Shown piece by piece: positions 16,168 through 24,582 of a stretch of DNA of 64,000 bases. Location of the stretch: the NCBI RefSeq assembly GCF_000730285.1, contig NZ_CP007174.1, forward strand, positions 2,232,001 through 2,296,000, in the 5' to 3' direction. Both the position numbers and the translations under genes were made by a program. This DNA is from Candidatus Nitrososphaera evergladensis SR1 (GTDB taxonomy: Archaea; Thermoproteota; Nitrososphaeria; Nitrososphaerales; Nitrososphaeraceae). Below the pieces are notes generated by a model, which did no database searches, had not been told where the DNA came from, and saw only the letters and a program-made list of their open reading frames with translations. Position 1 is the first letter of the stretch; each line of letters starts with the position of its first letter.

Positions 16168-17505
16168 TTGTCAAGCGGCTCGTACAGGGGGGCAGGTGCA
16201 GAACTGCTGTCAAAGCATGGTGTCTCCGCCGGCGACACTGTCTCGATATCGATTGACGGCGGAGAGACGATGACAGGCGTCCTCATGCCGCGCTACGAGT
16301 CGGCAAGCGACAGTTACATTGTGATAAAGCTGAAAAGCGGCTACAACACCGGAATCGAAGCAGCCAAGATAAAATCGATAACAAAGATCGCAGGCGCTGC
16401 CGGGACTGCGGCAACAAAAGTTACGCAACAACAACAGCCGAGCCCGCCTTCCAAACAAGAAGATGTCAAGCTCCCAAAAATCGCGCTCATCAGCACAGGA
16501 GGAACGATAGCAAGCAAGATAGACTACAGGACGGGAGGAGTCAGGGCGGCATTGTCGGCAGAAGAGCTGTACGCGTCCGTGCCCGAGCTTGCCAGCATTG
16601 CCTCCGTGGACCCGGAGGTGCTCATGAGCGAGTACAGCGAGAACATAAACCCCGGGCACTGGACAATAATGGCGGACAGGATTGCCGATAAAGTCCGGTC
16701 CGGCAGGTACGACGGCATTATAGTTTCGCACGGCACCGACACGATGCACTACACCGCGTCGGCGCTCAGCTTTGCCCTGCAGGGCCTGCCAATCCCGGTG
16801 GTGCTTGTCGGCGCGCAGAGGTCATCGGACAGGCCGTCGTCGGACGCGGCATTGAACCTGATTGGCGCAACCACTTTTGCGGCAAAGGCTCCGGTGGCAG
16901 GCGTGTTTGTTGCGATGCACGCAGGCACCTCTGACGACGCCGTGGCCGTCCACATCGGGACGCGTGTTAGAAAGAACCACACGAGCAGGCGCGACGCGTT
17001 TGAGTCGATAGACGTGACGCCTGTTGCACTGGTAAAGGACGGCAGGGTAGAGATGCAAAAGCAAAGCGGCATCGATCTTGTGCCAAGAGGCAAGGGGAAA
17101 CTGAACCTGCAATCGTCGTTTGACAGCAGGGTGGCGCTGGTAAAATACCACCCCGGCTTTGACCCTACGCTTGTCTACTGGCTGATTTCCAAAGAGTGCG
17201 GAGCGATAGTGTTTGAAGGTACGGGCCTTGGCCACGTCAACAAGAACCTGTTCGGAGTCCTAAAAGAGGCCGCGGAAAAGGGAGTGCACATGTTCATGAC
17301 GTCGCAGTGCATCTGGGGCAGGGTCAGTATGACAGTCTATGACACGGGCCGCGACCTGCTTGACATCGGAGTCGTCCCGCTGTCGGACATGATATCTGAA
17401 ACTGCGGTTGTCAAGGCGATGTGGGCGCTTGCCAACACGCAGGACCTCAAAAAAACAATGCAGGAAAACCTTGCCGGCGAGATGTCGTCAGCCATCCCAA
17501 TTTAA
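16168..17505 (+). CDS. gatD: Glutamyl-tRNA(Gln) amidotransferase subunit D
   Basis: A 445-residue asparaginase-like subunit that releases ammonia from glutamine for amidation of Glu-tRNA(Gln). An N-terminal beta-barrel domain (about residues 1-95, GDTVSISIDGGETMTGVLMPR) is followed by the amidase. There ISTGGTIASK holds the nucleophilic threonine and SHGTDTMHYTA the second Thr-Asp pair. This GatDE pathway is archaea-specific and stands in for a glutaminyl-tRNA synthetase. Start is TTG. A linker of glutamines and prolines (about residues 88-96) joins the domains. The partner gatE follows 59 bases later. Confidence 0.97.
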   Translation: MSSGSYRGAGAELLSKHGVSAGDTVSISIDGGETMTGVLMPRYESASDSYIVIKLKSGYNTGIEAAKIKSITKIAGAAGTAATKVTQQQQPSPPSKQEDVKLPKIALISTGGTIASKIDYRTGGVRAALSAEELYASVPELASIASVDPEVLMSEYSENINPGHWTIMADRIADKVRSGRYDGIIVSHGTDTMHYTASALSFALQGLPIPVVLVGAQRSSDRPSSDAALNLIGATTFAAKAPVAGVFVAMHAGTSDDAVAVHIGTRVRKNHTSRRDAFESIDVTPVALVKDGRVEMQKQSGIDLVPRGKGKLNLQSSFDSRVALVKYHPGFDPTLVYWLISKECGAIVFEGTGLGHVNKNLFGVLKEAAEKGVHMFMTSQCIWGRVSMTVYDTGRDLLDIGVVPLSDMISETAVVKAMWALANTQDLKKTMQENLAGEMSSAIPI

Positions 17506-17564
17506 TCCAGTAGCAGTAATAGCAGGCAAGGCTTTATACGTGCACAGGGGCAATTTTTCATGCA

Positions 17565-19475
17565 GTGACAACAGACTTATCGTCGCTTGACCTCAAGGTA
17601 GGCTTTGAGATTCATCAGCAGCTTGCGACAAAGAGCAAGCTGTTCTGCAACTGCTCATGCGCAGAGGCAGAGACCTACGGCCGCACGTTCGTACGCAGGC
17701 TGCGCCCGACGCAGAGCGAGCTTGGCGCCTACGACCCTGCGGCAATGTTCGAGTTTTCCAAGATGCGCCTGGCAGAGTACCATGCATCGGCAGGAACGAG
17801 CTGCCTTGTAGAGGCAGACGAGGAGCCTCCGCACGAGGTAAACCCGGAGGCGCTAGAGACAGCGCTCGTGTTTGCTCTTGCGCTGCATTCCCGCGTCATG
17901 GACGAGGTCCACGTCATGCGCAAAATAGTTATTGACGGCTCTAACACCAGCGGTTTTCAGCGCACCATGCTTGTCGCTTCCGGCGGCTACCTTGACGTTT
18001 CCGGGAAAAAGGTCGGCGTGCAGAGCATCTGCCTTGAAGAAGACGCGTCCAAGGCACTTGGCGATGATAAGCAAATCAAGAAATACGGCCTTGACAGGCT
18101 TGGAGTCCCATTAGTTGAAATCGCGCTAGAGCCGGTCACTGGCAAGCCCGATGAAATAATGCAGGTGGCACTCACGCTTGGCAGGCTCCTTCGCGCAAGC
18201 AAGCGGGTCGCGCGCGGGCTCGGCAGTATCAGGCAGGACGTCAACGTCTCTATTCTTGGAGGCGCTGTGGTCGAGGTAAAGGGCGTCCAGCAGCTGGACC
18301 AGCTGATCAAAGTTATCGAGCATGAGGCGACAAGGCAGCATGGCTTTGTCCTCATTGCTGAAAAGCTCAAGGAAAACAAGATTGCAAAAGACGGGATAGG
18401 CGACAGGGTCGAAGACGTTACAGACCTTTTGTCAAAGTCGCAGTCAAAAGTAGTGAAAAAGATCTTTGAAGGAATAAGGCCGGTTTTCCGTGCAATACGT
18501 GTCAGAGGCTTTGCAGGGATGATAGGGTACGAGCCGTACCCAGGCATCAGGCTTGGAAAGGAGCTTGGCGAGCTTGTGCGCTTTTACGACCTTGGAGGCG
18601 TGTTCCACTCTGACGAGCTTCCAAACTATGGCATCACAAAGGAAGAAGTCGAATCTGTAAGAGCAAGGCTGGACCTTGGCGGCAATGATGCGTTTGTAAT
18701 CGTAGGCGGGCCGGAAGAAAAGGTATCCTTTGCCACTGACGCCATAGTCCGCAGGCTAGCTGCCGCGCTTGACGGCGTCCCGGCGGAGACGAGGGCGGCA
18801 ACTCTGGACGGCAGGACGGTGTTCAGCAGGCCCCGGCCGGGCGCTGCAAGGATGTATCCAGAGACAGACATACCAACGATCCCGGTCACCGGCAAGATGC
18901 TTGACGCTCTTTCAGGCAAGGTTCCAAGGCCGTGGGACGAGGTAGTGGATGCCATAGCCAAGAAATACAGCATGAACAAAAAGCTGGCAAGCCAGATCTT
19001 TGACTCGGACTACCTTTCAGTGTTTGAGCAGGTTGTCGCAAGCACAAAGGTGCAGCCGACGTTTGTCGCGTCCAAGCTGACGGAGGACATCACCAGCCTG
19101 CAGAGGCAGGGCCTTGACCCGGCGGCGCTGACAGACCAGATAATCGCAGAGGTGTTTGCAAAACTTGACGCAGGCCAGATAGCAAAAGAGTCGGTGATAC
19201 TCATCTTTGAAAAGCTGATGAAAAAGGAGGCAGGCACGGTCGATGACGCGGTAAAGGCACTTGGCGTCTCCTCCATAAGCGACGACGAGCTTGCCTTCGC
19301 ACTTGACAAGGTGATAGGCGACAACATGGCGCAGGTAAGGGAAAAGGGCATGGGCGCCCTTTCAATGCTCATGGGAAGGAGCATGGCAATCCTTCGGGGC
19401 AAAGCCGACGGGCAAAAGATAAACGCGATGCTGAAAGAAAAGCTGGAAAAGATGGTCGGCAGTGGCAAAAAATGA
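17565..19475 (+). CDS. gatE: Glutamyl-tRNA(Gln) amidotransferase subunit E
   Basis: A 636-residue subunit that binds misacylated Glu-tRNA(Gln), phosphorylates the glutamate and amidates it with ammonia passed from GatD. The GatB-like core begins LKVGFEIHQQL; later VRRLRPTQSELG and the RKIVIDGSNTSGFQRT stretch are typical. A GAD insertion domain lies around residues 300-420, and a YqeY-like helical tail ends the protein. Start is GTG, about 28 bases after a TATA-like CTTTATAC, so it may also have its own promoter. It overlaps the next gene by 4 bases. Confidence 0.97.
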   Translation: MTTDLSSLDLKVGFEIHQQLATKSKLFCNCSCAEAETYGRTFVRRLRPTQSELGAYDPAAMFEFSKMRLAEYHASAGTSCLVEADEEPPHEVNPEALETALVFALALHSRVMDEVHVMRKIVIDGSNTSGFQRTMLVASGGYLDVSGKKVGVQSICLEEDASKALGDDKQIKKYGLDRLGVPLVEIALEPVTGKPDEIMQVALTLGRLLRASKRVARGLGSIRQDVNVSILGGAVVEVKGVQQLDQLIKVIEHEATRQHGFVLIAEKLKENKIAKDGIGDRVEDVTDLLSKSQSKVVKKIFEGIRPVFRAIRVRGFAGMIGYEPYPGIRLGKELGELVRFYDLGGVFHSDELPNYGITKEEVESVRARLDLGGNDAFVIVGGPEEKVSFATDAIVRRLAAALDGVPAETRAATLDGRTVFSRPRPGAARMYPETDIPTIPVTGKMLDALSGKVPRPWDEVVDAIAKKYSMNKKLASQIFDSDYLSVFEQVVASTKVQPTFVASKLTEDITSLQRQGLDPAALTDQIIAEVFAKLDAGQIAKESVILIFEKLMKKEAGTVDDAVKALGVSSISDDELAFALDKVIGDNMAQVREKGMGALSMLMGRSMAILRGKADGQKINAMLKEKLEKMVGSGKK

Positions 19476-19804
19476 GCCACAGGCCAAAGCCGGTAAGGGA
19501 CCACTATACCGAATCGCTTGCGGTAAATTCCGAGAACCTCGGCAAGCAGCTGTCTGCCGAGTCGGTCCCAAGGGAACAAGTCCAGAAGATACTTGACTCT
19601 ATTTCTCGTTTGTATCTTGCAGAGACTGAGAAAATCGTGCACGAATGCGAAAAGGACATGATGGCCCTTGAAAGGGTGCCAAGCCCTCTCAGGCTTTTCA
19701 TAGATTCAATAGCGCAGGTAATGACCATGAAATCAAATGCTATTTCGCCTGCGGCTTTTACGCTGCTGAAAAGATATGCATCGGCGTGGGAAGACTGGAT
19801 GTAG
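19472..19804 (+). CDS. Small helical protein of unknown function
   Basis: A 110-residue helical protein whose ATG overlaps the gatE stop (ATGA), so translation is probably coupled. It has heptad-like stretches (LYLAETEKIVHECEKDMMALERV) and a hydrophobic C-terminal half with methionines (SIAQVMTMKSNAI). No membrane segment is evident. I recognise no family. Genomic place suggests a helper of GatDE or a passenger only. Confidence 0.65.
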   Translation: MSHRPKPVRDHYTESLAVNSENLGKQLSAESVPREQVQKILDSISRLYLAETEKIVHECEKDMMALERVPSPLRLFIDSIAQVMTMKSNAISPAAFTLLKRYASAWEDWM

Positions 19805-19863
19805 CAATGTGTAACCATAGCCAGAAACATCTTTAGATTGGTACAAAGCCCTAGGCACTTGCA

Positions 19864-20511
19864 GTGGCGGAAGCAAAAAGAGGGCGGTTTGCAGACGAAA
19901 AAGCCGATTTCAACCCGCGCACGTGGCTGACAAAATACCGCAGGAACTCTATCGGCTACCTAGTCAAGATGCTCCTGTTCTACCACGGGATAGGAGTCGG
20001 CCTGCTTGTCGCCGGCACTCTCATACTTGAGCAAATCATCCCCGGCTACCAGGAACCGGACATCCCCCGCTCGCTCATCGGCGTGCTTTCGGCAGGCCCG
20101 CTTGAAGAAACAGTGTTTTTTGGCGTGCCGTTCTACGTGTTCAACAGCTCGCACGCGGTGATTGTCACGGGCGCAATGTGGGCGGTCCTGCACATATTCA
20201 ACACTCCAAACATCGAGCTTGCAAGCCTTGCGTTTGGCAACTGGCTGTTTGTAATTCCGTCGCTTTTCTTTAGCCTCAGGACGTGGGCAAGTGGCAAGGG
20301 ATGGTTCTCCGTGGTGGTCCACTCTGCGTGGAACGGCATATTTTTTGCGGCAGGGTGCTGGGGCGGAGACATCAACTGCACCATGCTGGAACCCGACCCA
20401 TTCACTAATTTTCTCATGGCAGGGCTTTCTGCCGCGCTCTTGGCCGGCACGTACGTGCTGTACAGGTGGCGCAAGAAAAGAGAGCAAGCCGCAACCGGCC
20501 GAATTCAATAA
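19864..20511 (+). CDS. CPBP-family intramembrane metalloprotease
   Basis: A 215-residue membrane protein with about five helices. The CPBP (Abi/Rce1-like) motifs are present: GPLEETVFFGVPF, WAVLHIFNTP and the final HSAWNGIFF, giving the two glutamates, the two histidines and the asparagine of the active site. Members cleave prenylated or other membrane-proximal peptides, and many serve as self-protection or protein-processing factors. Start is GTG. The usual arginine in EExxxR is replaced by a glycine (EETVFFG), seen in some family members. Confidence 0.9.
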   Translation: MAEAKRGRFADEKADFNPRTWLTKYRRNSIGYLVKMLLFYHGIGVGLLVAGTLILEQIIPGYQEPDIPRSLIGVLSAGPLEETVFFGVPFYVFNSSHAVIVTGAMWAVLHIFNTPNIELASLAFGNWLFVIPSLFFSLRTWASGKGWFSVVVHSAWNGIFFAAGCWGGDINCTMLEPDPFTNFLMAGLSAALLAGTYVLYRWRKKREQAATGRIQ

Positions 20512-20538
20512 ATATGTGGCGGCAAGTGTTAAAACGAA

Positions 20539-21051
20539 ATGAGCCAGCCTGAAACCGTCAGTGTTTCCGTCACCGTGGGCGACGTCAAGGTGCAGTTCTC
20601 CGGCACCGCCGACTCGGTGATGGCCTCTGTGTTTAACTTTCTCTCAAAGCAGGTGCCTTCCATGGACCTTGCCAAGAGGATCTCGCTCAACTATGAAGTG
20701 ACAGAGCTGATAAGCAGGTACGCGCACCTCGTGAAAATAACGCCGGAGGGGCCTCGCGTCATACCCGATTCCTCTGACGCAAGGCTGTCGGACAAGGACA
20801 TGGTGGCGCTACAGCTGGTTTCTGCAAGGATAGCAAAAGACACTGGCAAGGCGCAGGACGACGCGATGCAGGTGTCAGAGATTCAGTCGGCGACAGCGCT
20901 GAACCCCAAGTCCATCAGCTCCAGAATATCAGAGATGGTAAAGGCAGGCCACGTGGCACGCGACGAAAAAGAGCCGGGCAAGTACAGGATAACGACAGCA
21001 GGAATACACTGGCTAAACTCAATAGTTGAAAAGAAGGTCAGCCGGGCGTAG
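20539..21051 (+). CDS. Winged-helix protein with N-terminal beta domain
   Basis: A 170-residue protein in two parts. Residues about 5-45 alternate as a beta domain (VSVSVTVGDVKVQFSGTADS). The C-terminal half is a winged helix: VSEIQSATALNPKSISSRISEMVKAGHVARD, with KYRITTAGIHWL as the wing. It probably binds DNA or another nucleic acid. The convergent neighbour at 21038-21604 has the same architecture and overlaps it by 14 bases, so the two look like diverged paralogues. Confidence 0.7.
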   Translation: MSQPETVSVSVTVGDVKVQFSGTADSVMASVFNFLSKQVPSMDLAKRISLNYEVTELISRYAHLVKITPEGPRVIPDSSDARLSDKDMVALQLVSARIAKDTGKAQDDAMQVSEIQSATALNPKSISSRISEMVKAGHVARDEKEPGKYRITTAGIHWLNSIVEKKVSRA

Positions 21052-21604
21052 CAGTAACTTCGCTTGGCGGCCTTTTCTGGATGTAGCGGTAGTTGCGCAT
21101 GGTGCCGTTTCTTGTCATGATGTTTTCCCGCACCATGTCGGTAAGCGAGTGCGACACTGCTGTTCGGTCATAGTTGTAGCCGCGCCTTGACAGCTCTTCA
21201 TGCACGTCGCCAAGCGATTTTTCGCTTGCAAAATATCCTTCAACCCACAGCGTTTCAAGGAGGCCCCGGCAGGTCATGCCACCCTTTGCGATGGTTTTGG
21301 TGTCATTAGAGACAACAGAAGGACGGACGTCAACAAGAGACCTTGACTTTAGCGCATCAATCTCGCGGCGCAGCTCGTCAATCTGGCCCCGGATTGCAGG
21401 GTCCACTATCTTGGCCGAGTCAAGGCTTGACAAGACGGTTTCGACGACCTGCTTGACCTTGCTCTCAAGGCACGTGATTTCTATCTCCCACTCGCCGTGT
21501 TTCAGCTTTATTTTGACCTCGTCCAGCGACTGGCGGGTCGCCTCGCTCACAGTCAATCCGTTTGCAAAGCTATTGATAAACCTGTTGCTGACCATATTGT
21601 TCAT
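21038..21604 (-). CDS. Winged-helix protein, paralogue of the convergent neighbour
   Basis: A 188-residue protein from ATG 21604 (or 21595). It opens with a beta domain (VKIKLKHGEWEIEITCLESK), then a helical middle (RGQIDELRREIDALKSR) and a C-terminal winged helix (SLGDVHEELSRRGYNYDRTAVSHSLTDMVRENIM). The build matches that of the gene it overlaps tail to tail. It is divergent from nurA, with starts only about 50 bases apart, so it might regulate that operon (inference). The longer start at 21679 would run into nurA and is rejected. Confidence 0.7.
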   Translation of the reverse strand: MNNMVSNRFINSFANGLTVSEATRQSLDEVKIKLKHGEWEIEITCLESKVKQVVETVLSSLDSAKIVDPAIRGQIDELRREIDALKSRSLVDVRPSVVSNDTKTIAKGGMTCRGLLETLWVEGYFASEKSLGDVHEELSRRGYNYDRTAVSHSLTDMVRENIMTRNGTMRNYRYIQKRPPSEVTATPG

Positions 21605-21651
21605 GTTGCGCAATATTAATATAATTGTGCCCGCATTTATTGTTGACCAAC

Positions 21652-22662
21652 ATGGCCACGCAATTAAATCCGCCTGCAAGCATCAGCCTCGGCGACTTTG
21701 GAATCATGGAATCGGTGAGCAAGTGCCTCACGCCCAAACTGGACGAGTTGAGAGGAAAAAAGATCCTCTTTAGTTCTGACGACAAGACCCTCGTGCCCGC
21801 TGAAGGGTGGGGCGCAAGACCTTCCAGCTATTGCGCAACAACAATAACCACTTTCAGGCCCATCCGCGAAAGCACGATGGTTGCCGCCATCGATTCAAGC
21901 AGCATCAAGCTGGCCGAGACGGAGGAGGGCGCGCTGTACGCGATAAAGTGCGGCATTGCGATGGCCTATGGCGGAGCGGCGCTTATGCACTTCAAGATTG
22001 GCCCGATGTTGTTCTACCTGAGCGAGAGCACGGTGTTTGACTCGGAGCTTGACGACAGGCTGGCAAGGCTGGTTCTTGCAGACAGCGACATCGCCCGGCG
22101 CCTCGTGCGGGTCAGGGCCGAGCGCGCAATACAGCACGAGCTATCGTCTCATCTGCACAACGCCATAATCCTGGTGGACGGGTCGCTTCGCACCTCGGTG
22201 TTTGAGGACAGAAACCGCAGCATGGCAAAAATCGCGGAAAACTGCGTGCTCCACAAGAACCTCATTGCAGGCATCAGCAAGAACACGAAACTAAAGATAC
22301 TTGAAAGGGCGGCGGCGCCTCTTGCCAAGGTGCCGGGGCCGGCGTATATTGAGGTAGACGTCATCATAAAGAGCCTGGTCAGGGGCTCCGTTGGAAACAA
22401 CCTGATGGCAAAACTCGACAAGAGCACGCCTGTTCTGAGGGTCGACATAGTGGGCGACAAGAACCAGGCACTTGGCAGGCTGCTTGGCAACGACCCTATT
22501 GCGTGCGGCTACCCTGAAACGCTTAGGCTTGCGCACCACATCTCTACCTTTACAAACACGGAGGTGACGTGCCTGCGCAGCCACGTGCTCAACAGCTATG
22601 ACGTGACAGAGCTTGCCGCCGACGACATCAGGCACACGCTCTTGGGGTCGATAATGGTATGA
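21652..22662 (+). CDS. nurA: NurA 5'-3' nuclease
   Basis: A 336-residue NurA-domain protein. The nuclease core has VAAIDSSS near residue 78, an acidic metal site typical of the family, IILVDGSLRTS in the middle with the second acidic residue, and VDIVGD nearer the end. NurA works with the hexameric ATPase HerA to resect DNA ends for recombination after Mre11-Rad50. The stop overlaps the herA start (ATGA), so the two are an operon. Mre11 and Rad50 are not in the window. Confidence 0.9.
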   Translation: MATQLNPPASISLGDFGIMESVSKCLTPKLDELRGKKILFSSDDKTLVPAEGWGARPSSYCATTITTFRPIRESTMVAAIDSSSIKLAETEEGALYAIKCGIAMAYGGAALMHFKIGPMLFYLSESTVFDSELDDRLARLVLADSDIARRLVRVRAERAIQHELSSHLHNAIILVDGSLRTSVFEDRNRSMAKIAENCVLHKNLIAGISKNTKLKILERAAAPLAKVPGPAYIEVDVIIKSLVRGSVGNNLMAKLDKSTPVLRVDIVGDKNQALGRLLGNDPIACGYPETLRLAHHISTFTNTEVTCLRSHVLNSYDVTELAADDIRHTLLGSIMV

Positions 22663-24095
22663 AGATCCTGTCAAAGAACGGCAACGAGCTGTTGCTGCTT
22701 GCGATGAAGGACGACAGCGCGGCAAAGGGCGACTATTTGCTCATCGAGGACAGGGGAAGGAGCATGGTGGTGCAGGTTTATGACGAAGAATATTTGTCGT
22801 CGCAGGCACTGGTCGAGGACATTGTCAAAGAAGAGGTAGTAAACGCGACAAGCGCCGAGAATCTGCACGACCCGCTCAACATAGGCTCGCTCTCGCGTTT
22901 AGTCAGGGACGCAAGGATATTCAAGGCCAAAATAAGGGCGGCAGTTGCCGACGGCAGGCTGGCAAGCGACGTGACGTGGCTTCCTTCGCGGGTAGAGTCG
23001 CGCATACGCAGGCTAAAGGCAAAAGAGCTTGACGCGCTCCTTGGCAGGTCAGGCGTCTATCCCATCCCGCTTGGGCGGGCCGGCGACAACGAGGATTTCG
23101 AGATATTTGCAGAGGACCTTGACGGCAAGCTGACCATAATAACGGGCAAAAAAGAGTCTGGCAAGTCGCACCTGTCAAAACTGCTCGTAAAAACGCTCGT
23201 GCAGCATGGCGCCTTTGTGGTGGTGTTTGACCTCAACAACGAGTACAGCGGCCTGCGGTGGAACCGCGACGGCACGCCCTCTCAGGTGCACGACAGGGTG
23301 ATGGTTCTGGAACCAGGCAAGGGATTGCAGTTTTCGCTTGACTACTGCGGAAAAGCCGCGGTGGCCGGCATGTTGAAAAACGCGCTTGACATCCCGGCCG
23401 CTTCGATGCGCGAGTTTTTCCGGATTTGGGACTGGCTTGAGAACAAGCGCACGCTTGGCATCGAGGCAATTGGAAATGCCATAAATACGTGGAACATCAA
23501 CGAGCTTGTGCGCGATGCGCTTGTTTCAAGGTATCATTCAATACAGCAGTCGCGCCTGTTCACCGACAACGGCAATGCGGGCTTTCGTTTTGAGGAAGCC
23601 ATGAAGTCAGGCGGCGCGGCAATGGTGATAAACATGGGCGAGTCGTCGGGAACCACGCGCCGGATGACGGTTGAACTCGTGCTGAGCAAAATAGTAGACC
23701 TGCTAGAGAGAAAGGCCATCCCGCCGATATTTCTCTTTGCAGAGGAGGCTCATTTGTATATCCGCGAGACGTACTGGGAAGACCTCATCACGCGCATGAG
23801 GCACTTTGGCGTGTACACGACGTTTGTAACGAACCAGCCCGACGCTATAAACGACGGAATCTACAGGCAGGTGGACAACATTTTCCTGTTCAACTTTACG
23901 AACGACTCGGACCTTGACAAGATAGCCAAGGTATCCCTGGCAGACAGCGACACGATACGATCCATCGTGCGGACGCTGCCTCAGCGGCAGTGCCTTGCAA
24001 TCGGCAAGGCGGTGTGCGACCTGCCGGTTGTAGTCAAGGTGGCTGCCGCAGAAGTGCTTGCCCTCGGCGAGACGAAAAGGTTCTTCAAGAAATAG
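22659..24095 (+). CDS. herA: HerA-type DNA helicase/translocase
   Basis: A 478-residue ATPase. The N-terminal HAS-barrel (about residues 1-60) comes before the motor. Walker A is TGKKESGKSH and Walker B with its glutamate is FLFAEEAH. An arginine-containing TLPQRQCLAIG segment near the C-terminus fits the sensor region. HerA forms hexamers that pump DNA through for NurA. It starts within the last codon of nurA. It is the only FtsK/HerA-like motor in the window. Confidence 0.93.
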   Translation: MKILSKNGNELLLLAMKDDSAAKGDYLLIEDRGRSMVVQVYDEEYLSSQALVEDIVKEEVVNATSAENLHDPLNIGSLSRLVRDARIFKAKIRAAVADGRLASDVTWLPSRVESRIRRLKAKELDALLGRSGVYPIPLGRAGDNEDFEIFAEDLDGKLTIITGKKESGKSHLSKLLVKTLVQHGAFVVVFDLNNEYSGLRWNRDGTPSQVHDRVMVLEPGKGLQFSLDYCGKAAVAGMLKNALDIPAASMREFFRIWDWLENKRTLGIEAIGNAINTWNINELVRDALVSRYHSIQQSRLFTDNGNAGFRFEEAMKSGGAAMVINMGESSGTTRRMTVELVLSKIVDLLERKAIPPIFLFAEEAHLYIRETYWEDLITRMRHFGVYTTFVTNQPDAINDGIYRQVDNIFLFNFTNDSDLDKIAKVSLADSDTIRSIVRTLPQRQCLAIGKAVCDLPVVVKVAAAEVLALGETKRFFKK

Positions 24096-24098
24096 CAG

Positions 24099-24446
24099 CT
24101 AGACCATGCCGGACTGGCTGCGCTTTTTAGAGCCAATGTCGACTGCTTCGCCCACGGACGAGACGAATATCTTGCCGTCGCCTGCCGAGCCCGTGCTTGC
24201 GGCATCGAGTATCGCCTTGATTACCCTGTCGACATCGCCGTCGTCTACCACCGTAATGACGTTAGCTCTAACTGAGAATTCTGCAAGGTGTGCAGAGGTT
24301 CCCCTGCCACCTGCCACCCTTGGCTTTTCGCCCTTGCCTCTTCCCTTTGCGTCGAGAATAGTAGCGCCGCCCACTCCCGCCTTCTTGAGCGCCTCGTTCA
24401 CGGCGTTGACCTTTTCGCTGGCGATGATTGCCTCTATACGCTTCAT
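24099..24446 (-). CDS. PII-family nitrogen regulator without T-loop tyrosine
   Basis: A 115-residue PII protein. MKRIEAIIASEKVNAVNEAL starts the core, and the C-terminal signature TGSAGDGKIFVSSVGEAV is complete. PII proteins bind ATP, ADP and 2-oxoglutarate and control ammonium channels and other targets through the T-loop. The loop here (KGRGKGEKPRVAGGRGTS) has no tyrosine at the position uridylylated in enterobacteria; glycine takes its place. No ammonium transporter gene is adjacent, so it is probably one of several PII copies. It is convergent with herA. Confidence 0.92.
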   Translation of the reverse strand: MKRIEAIIASEKVNAVNEALKKAGVGGATILDAKGRGKGEKPRVAGGRGTSAHLAEFSVRANVITVVDDGDVDRVIKAILDAASTGSAGDGKIFVSSVGEAVDIGSKKRSQSGMV

Positions 24447-24582
24447 GGCACGTTCTAAAGGAGGTTACAATATAAGGTTTTCAAACAATTATTCTATACG
24501 AGTTCAAAATTACCTGCAAGAGCATATGCAGTGCAAATATCATAAAATCTGCAAAAATAATACATATGTACGGTAATAGCAA

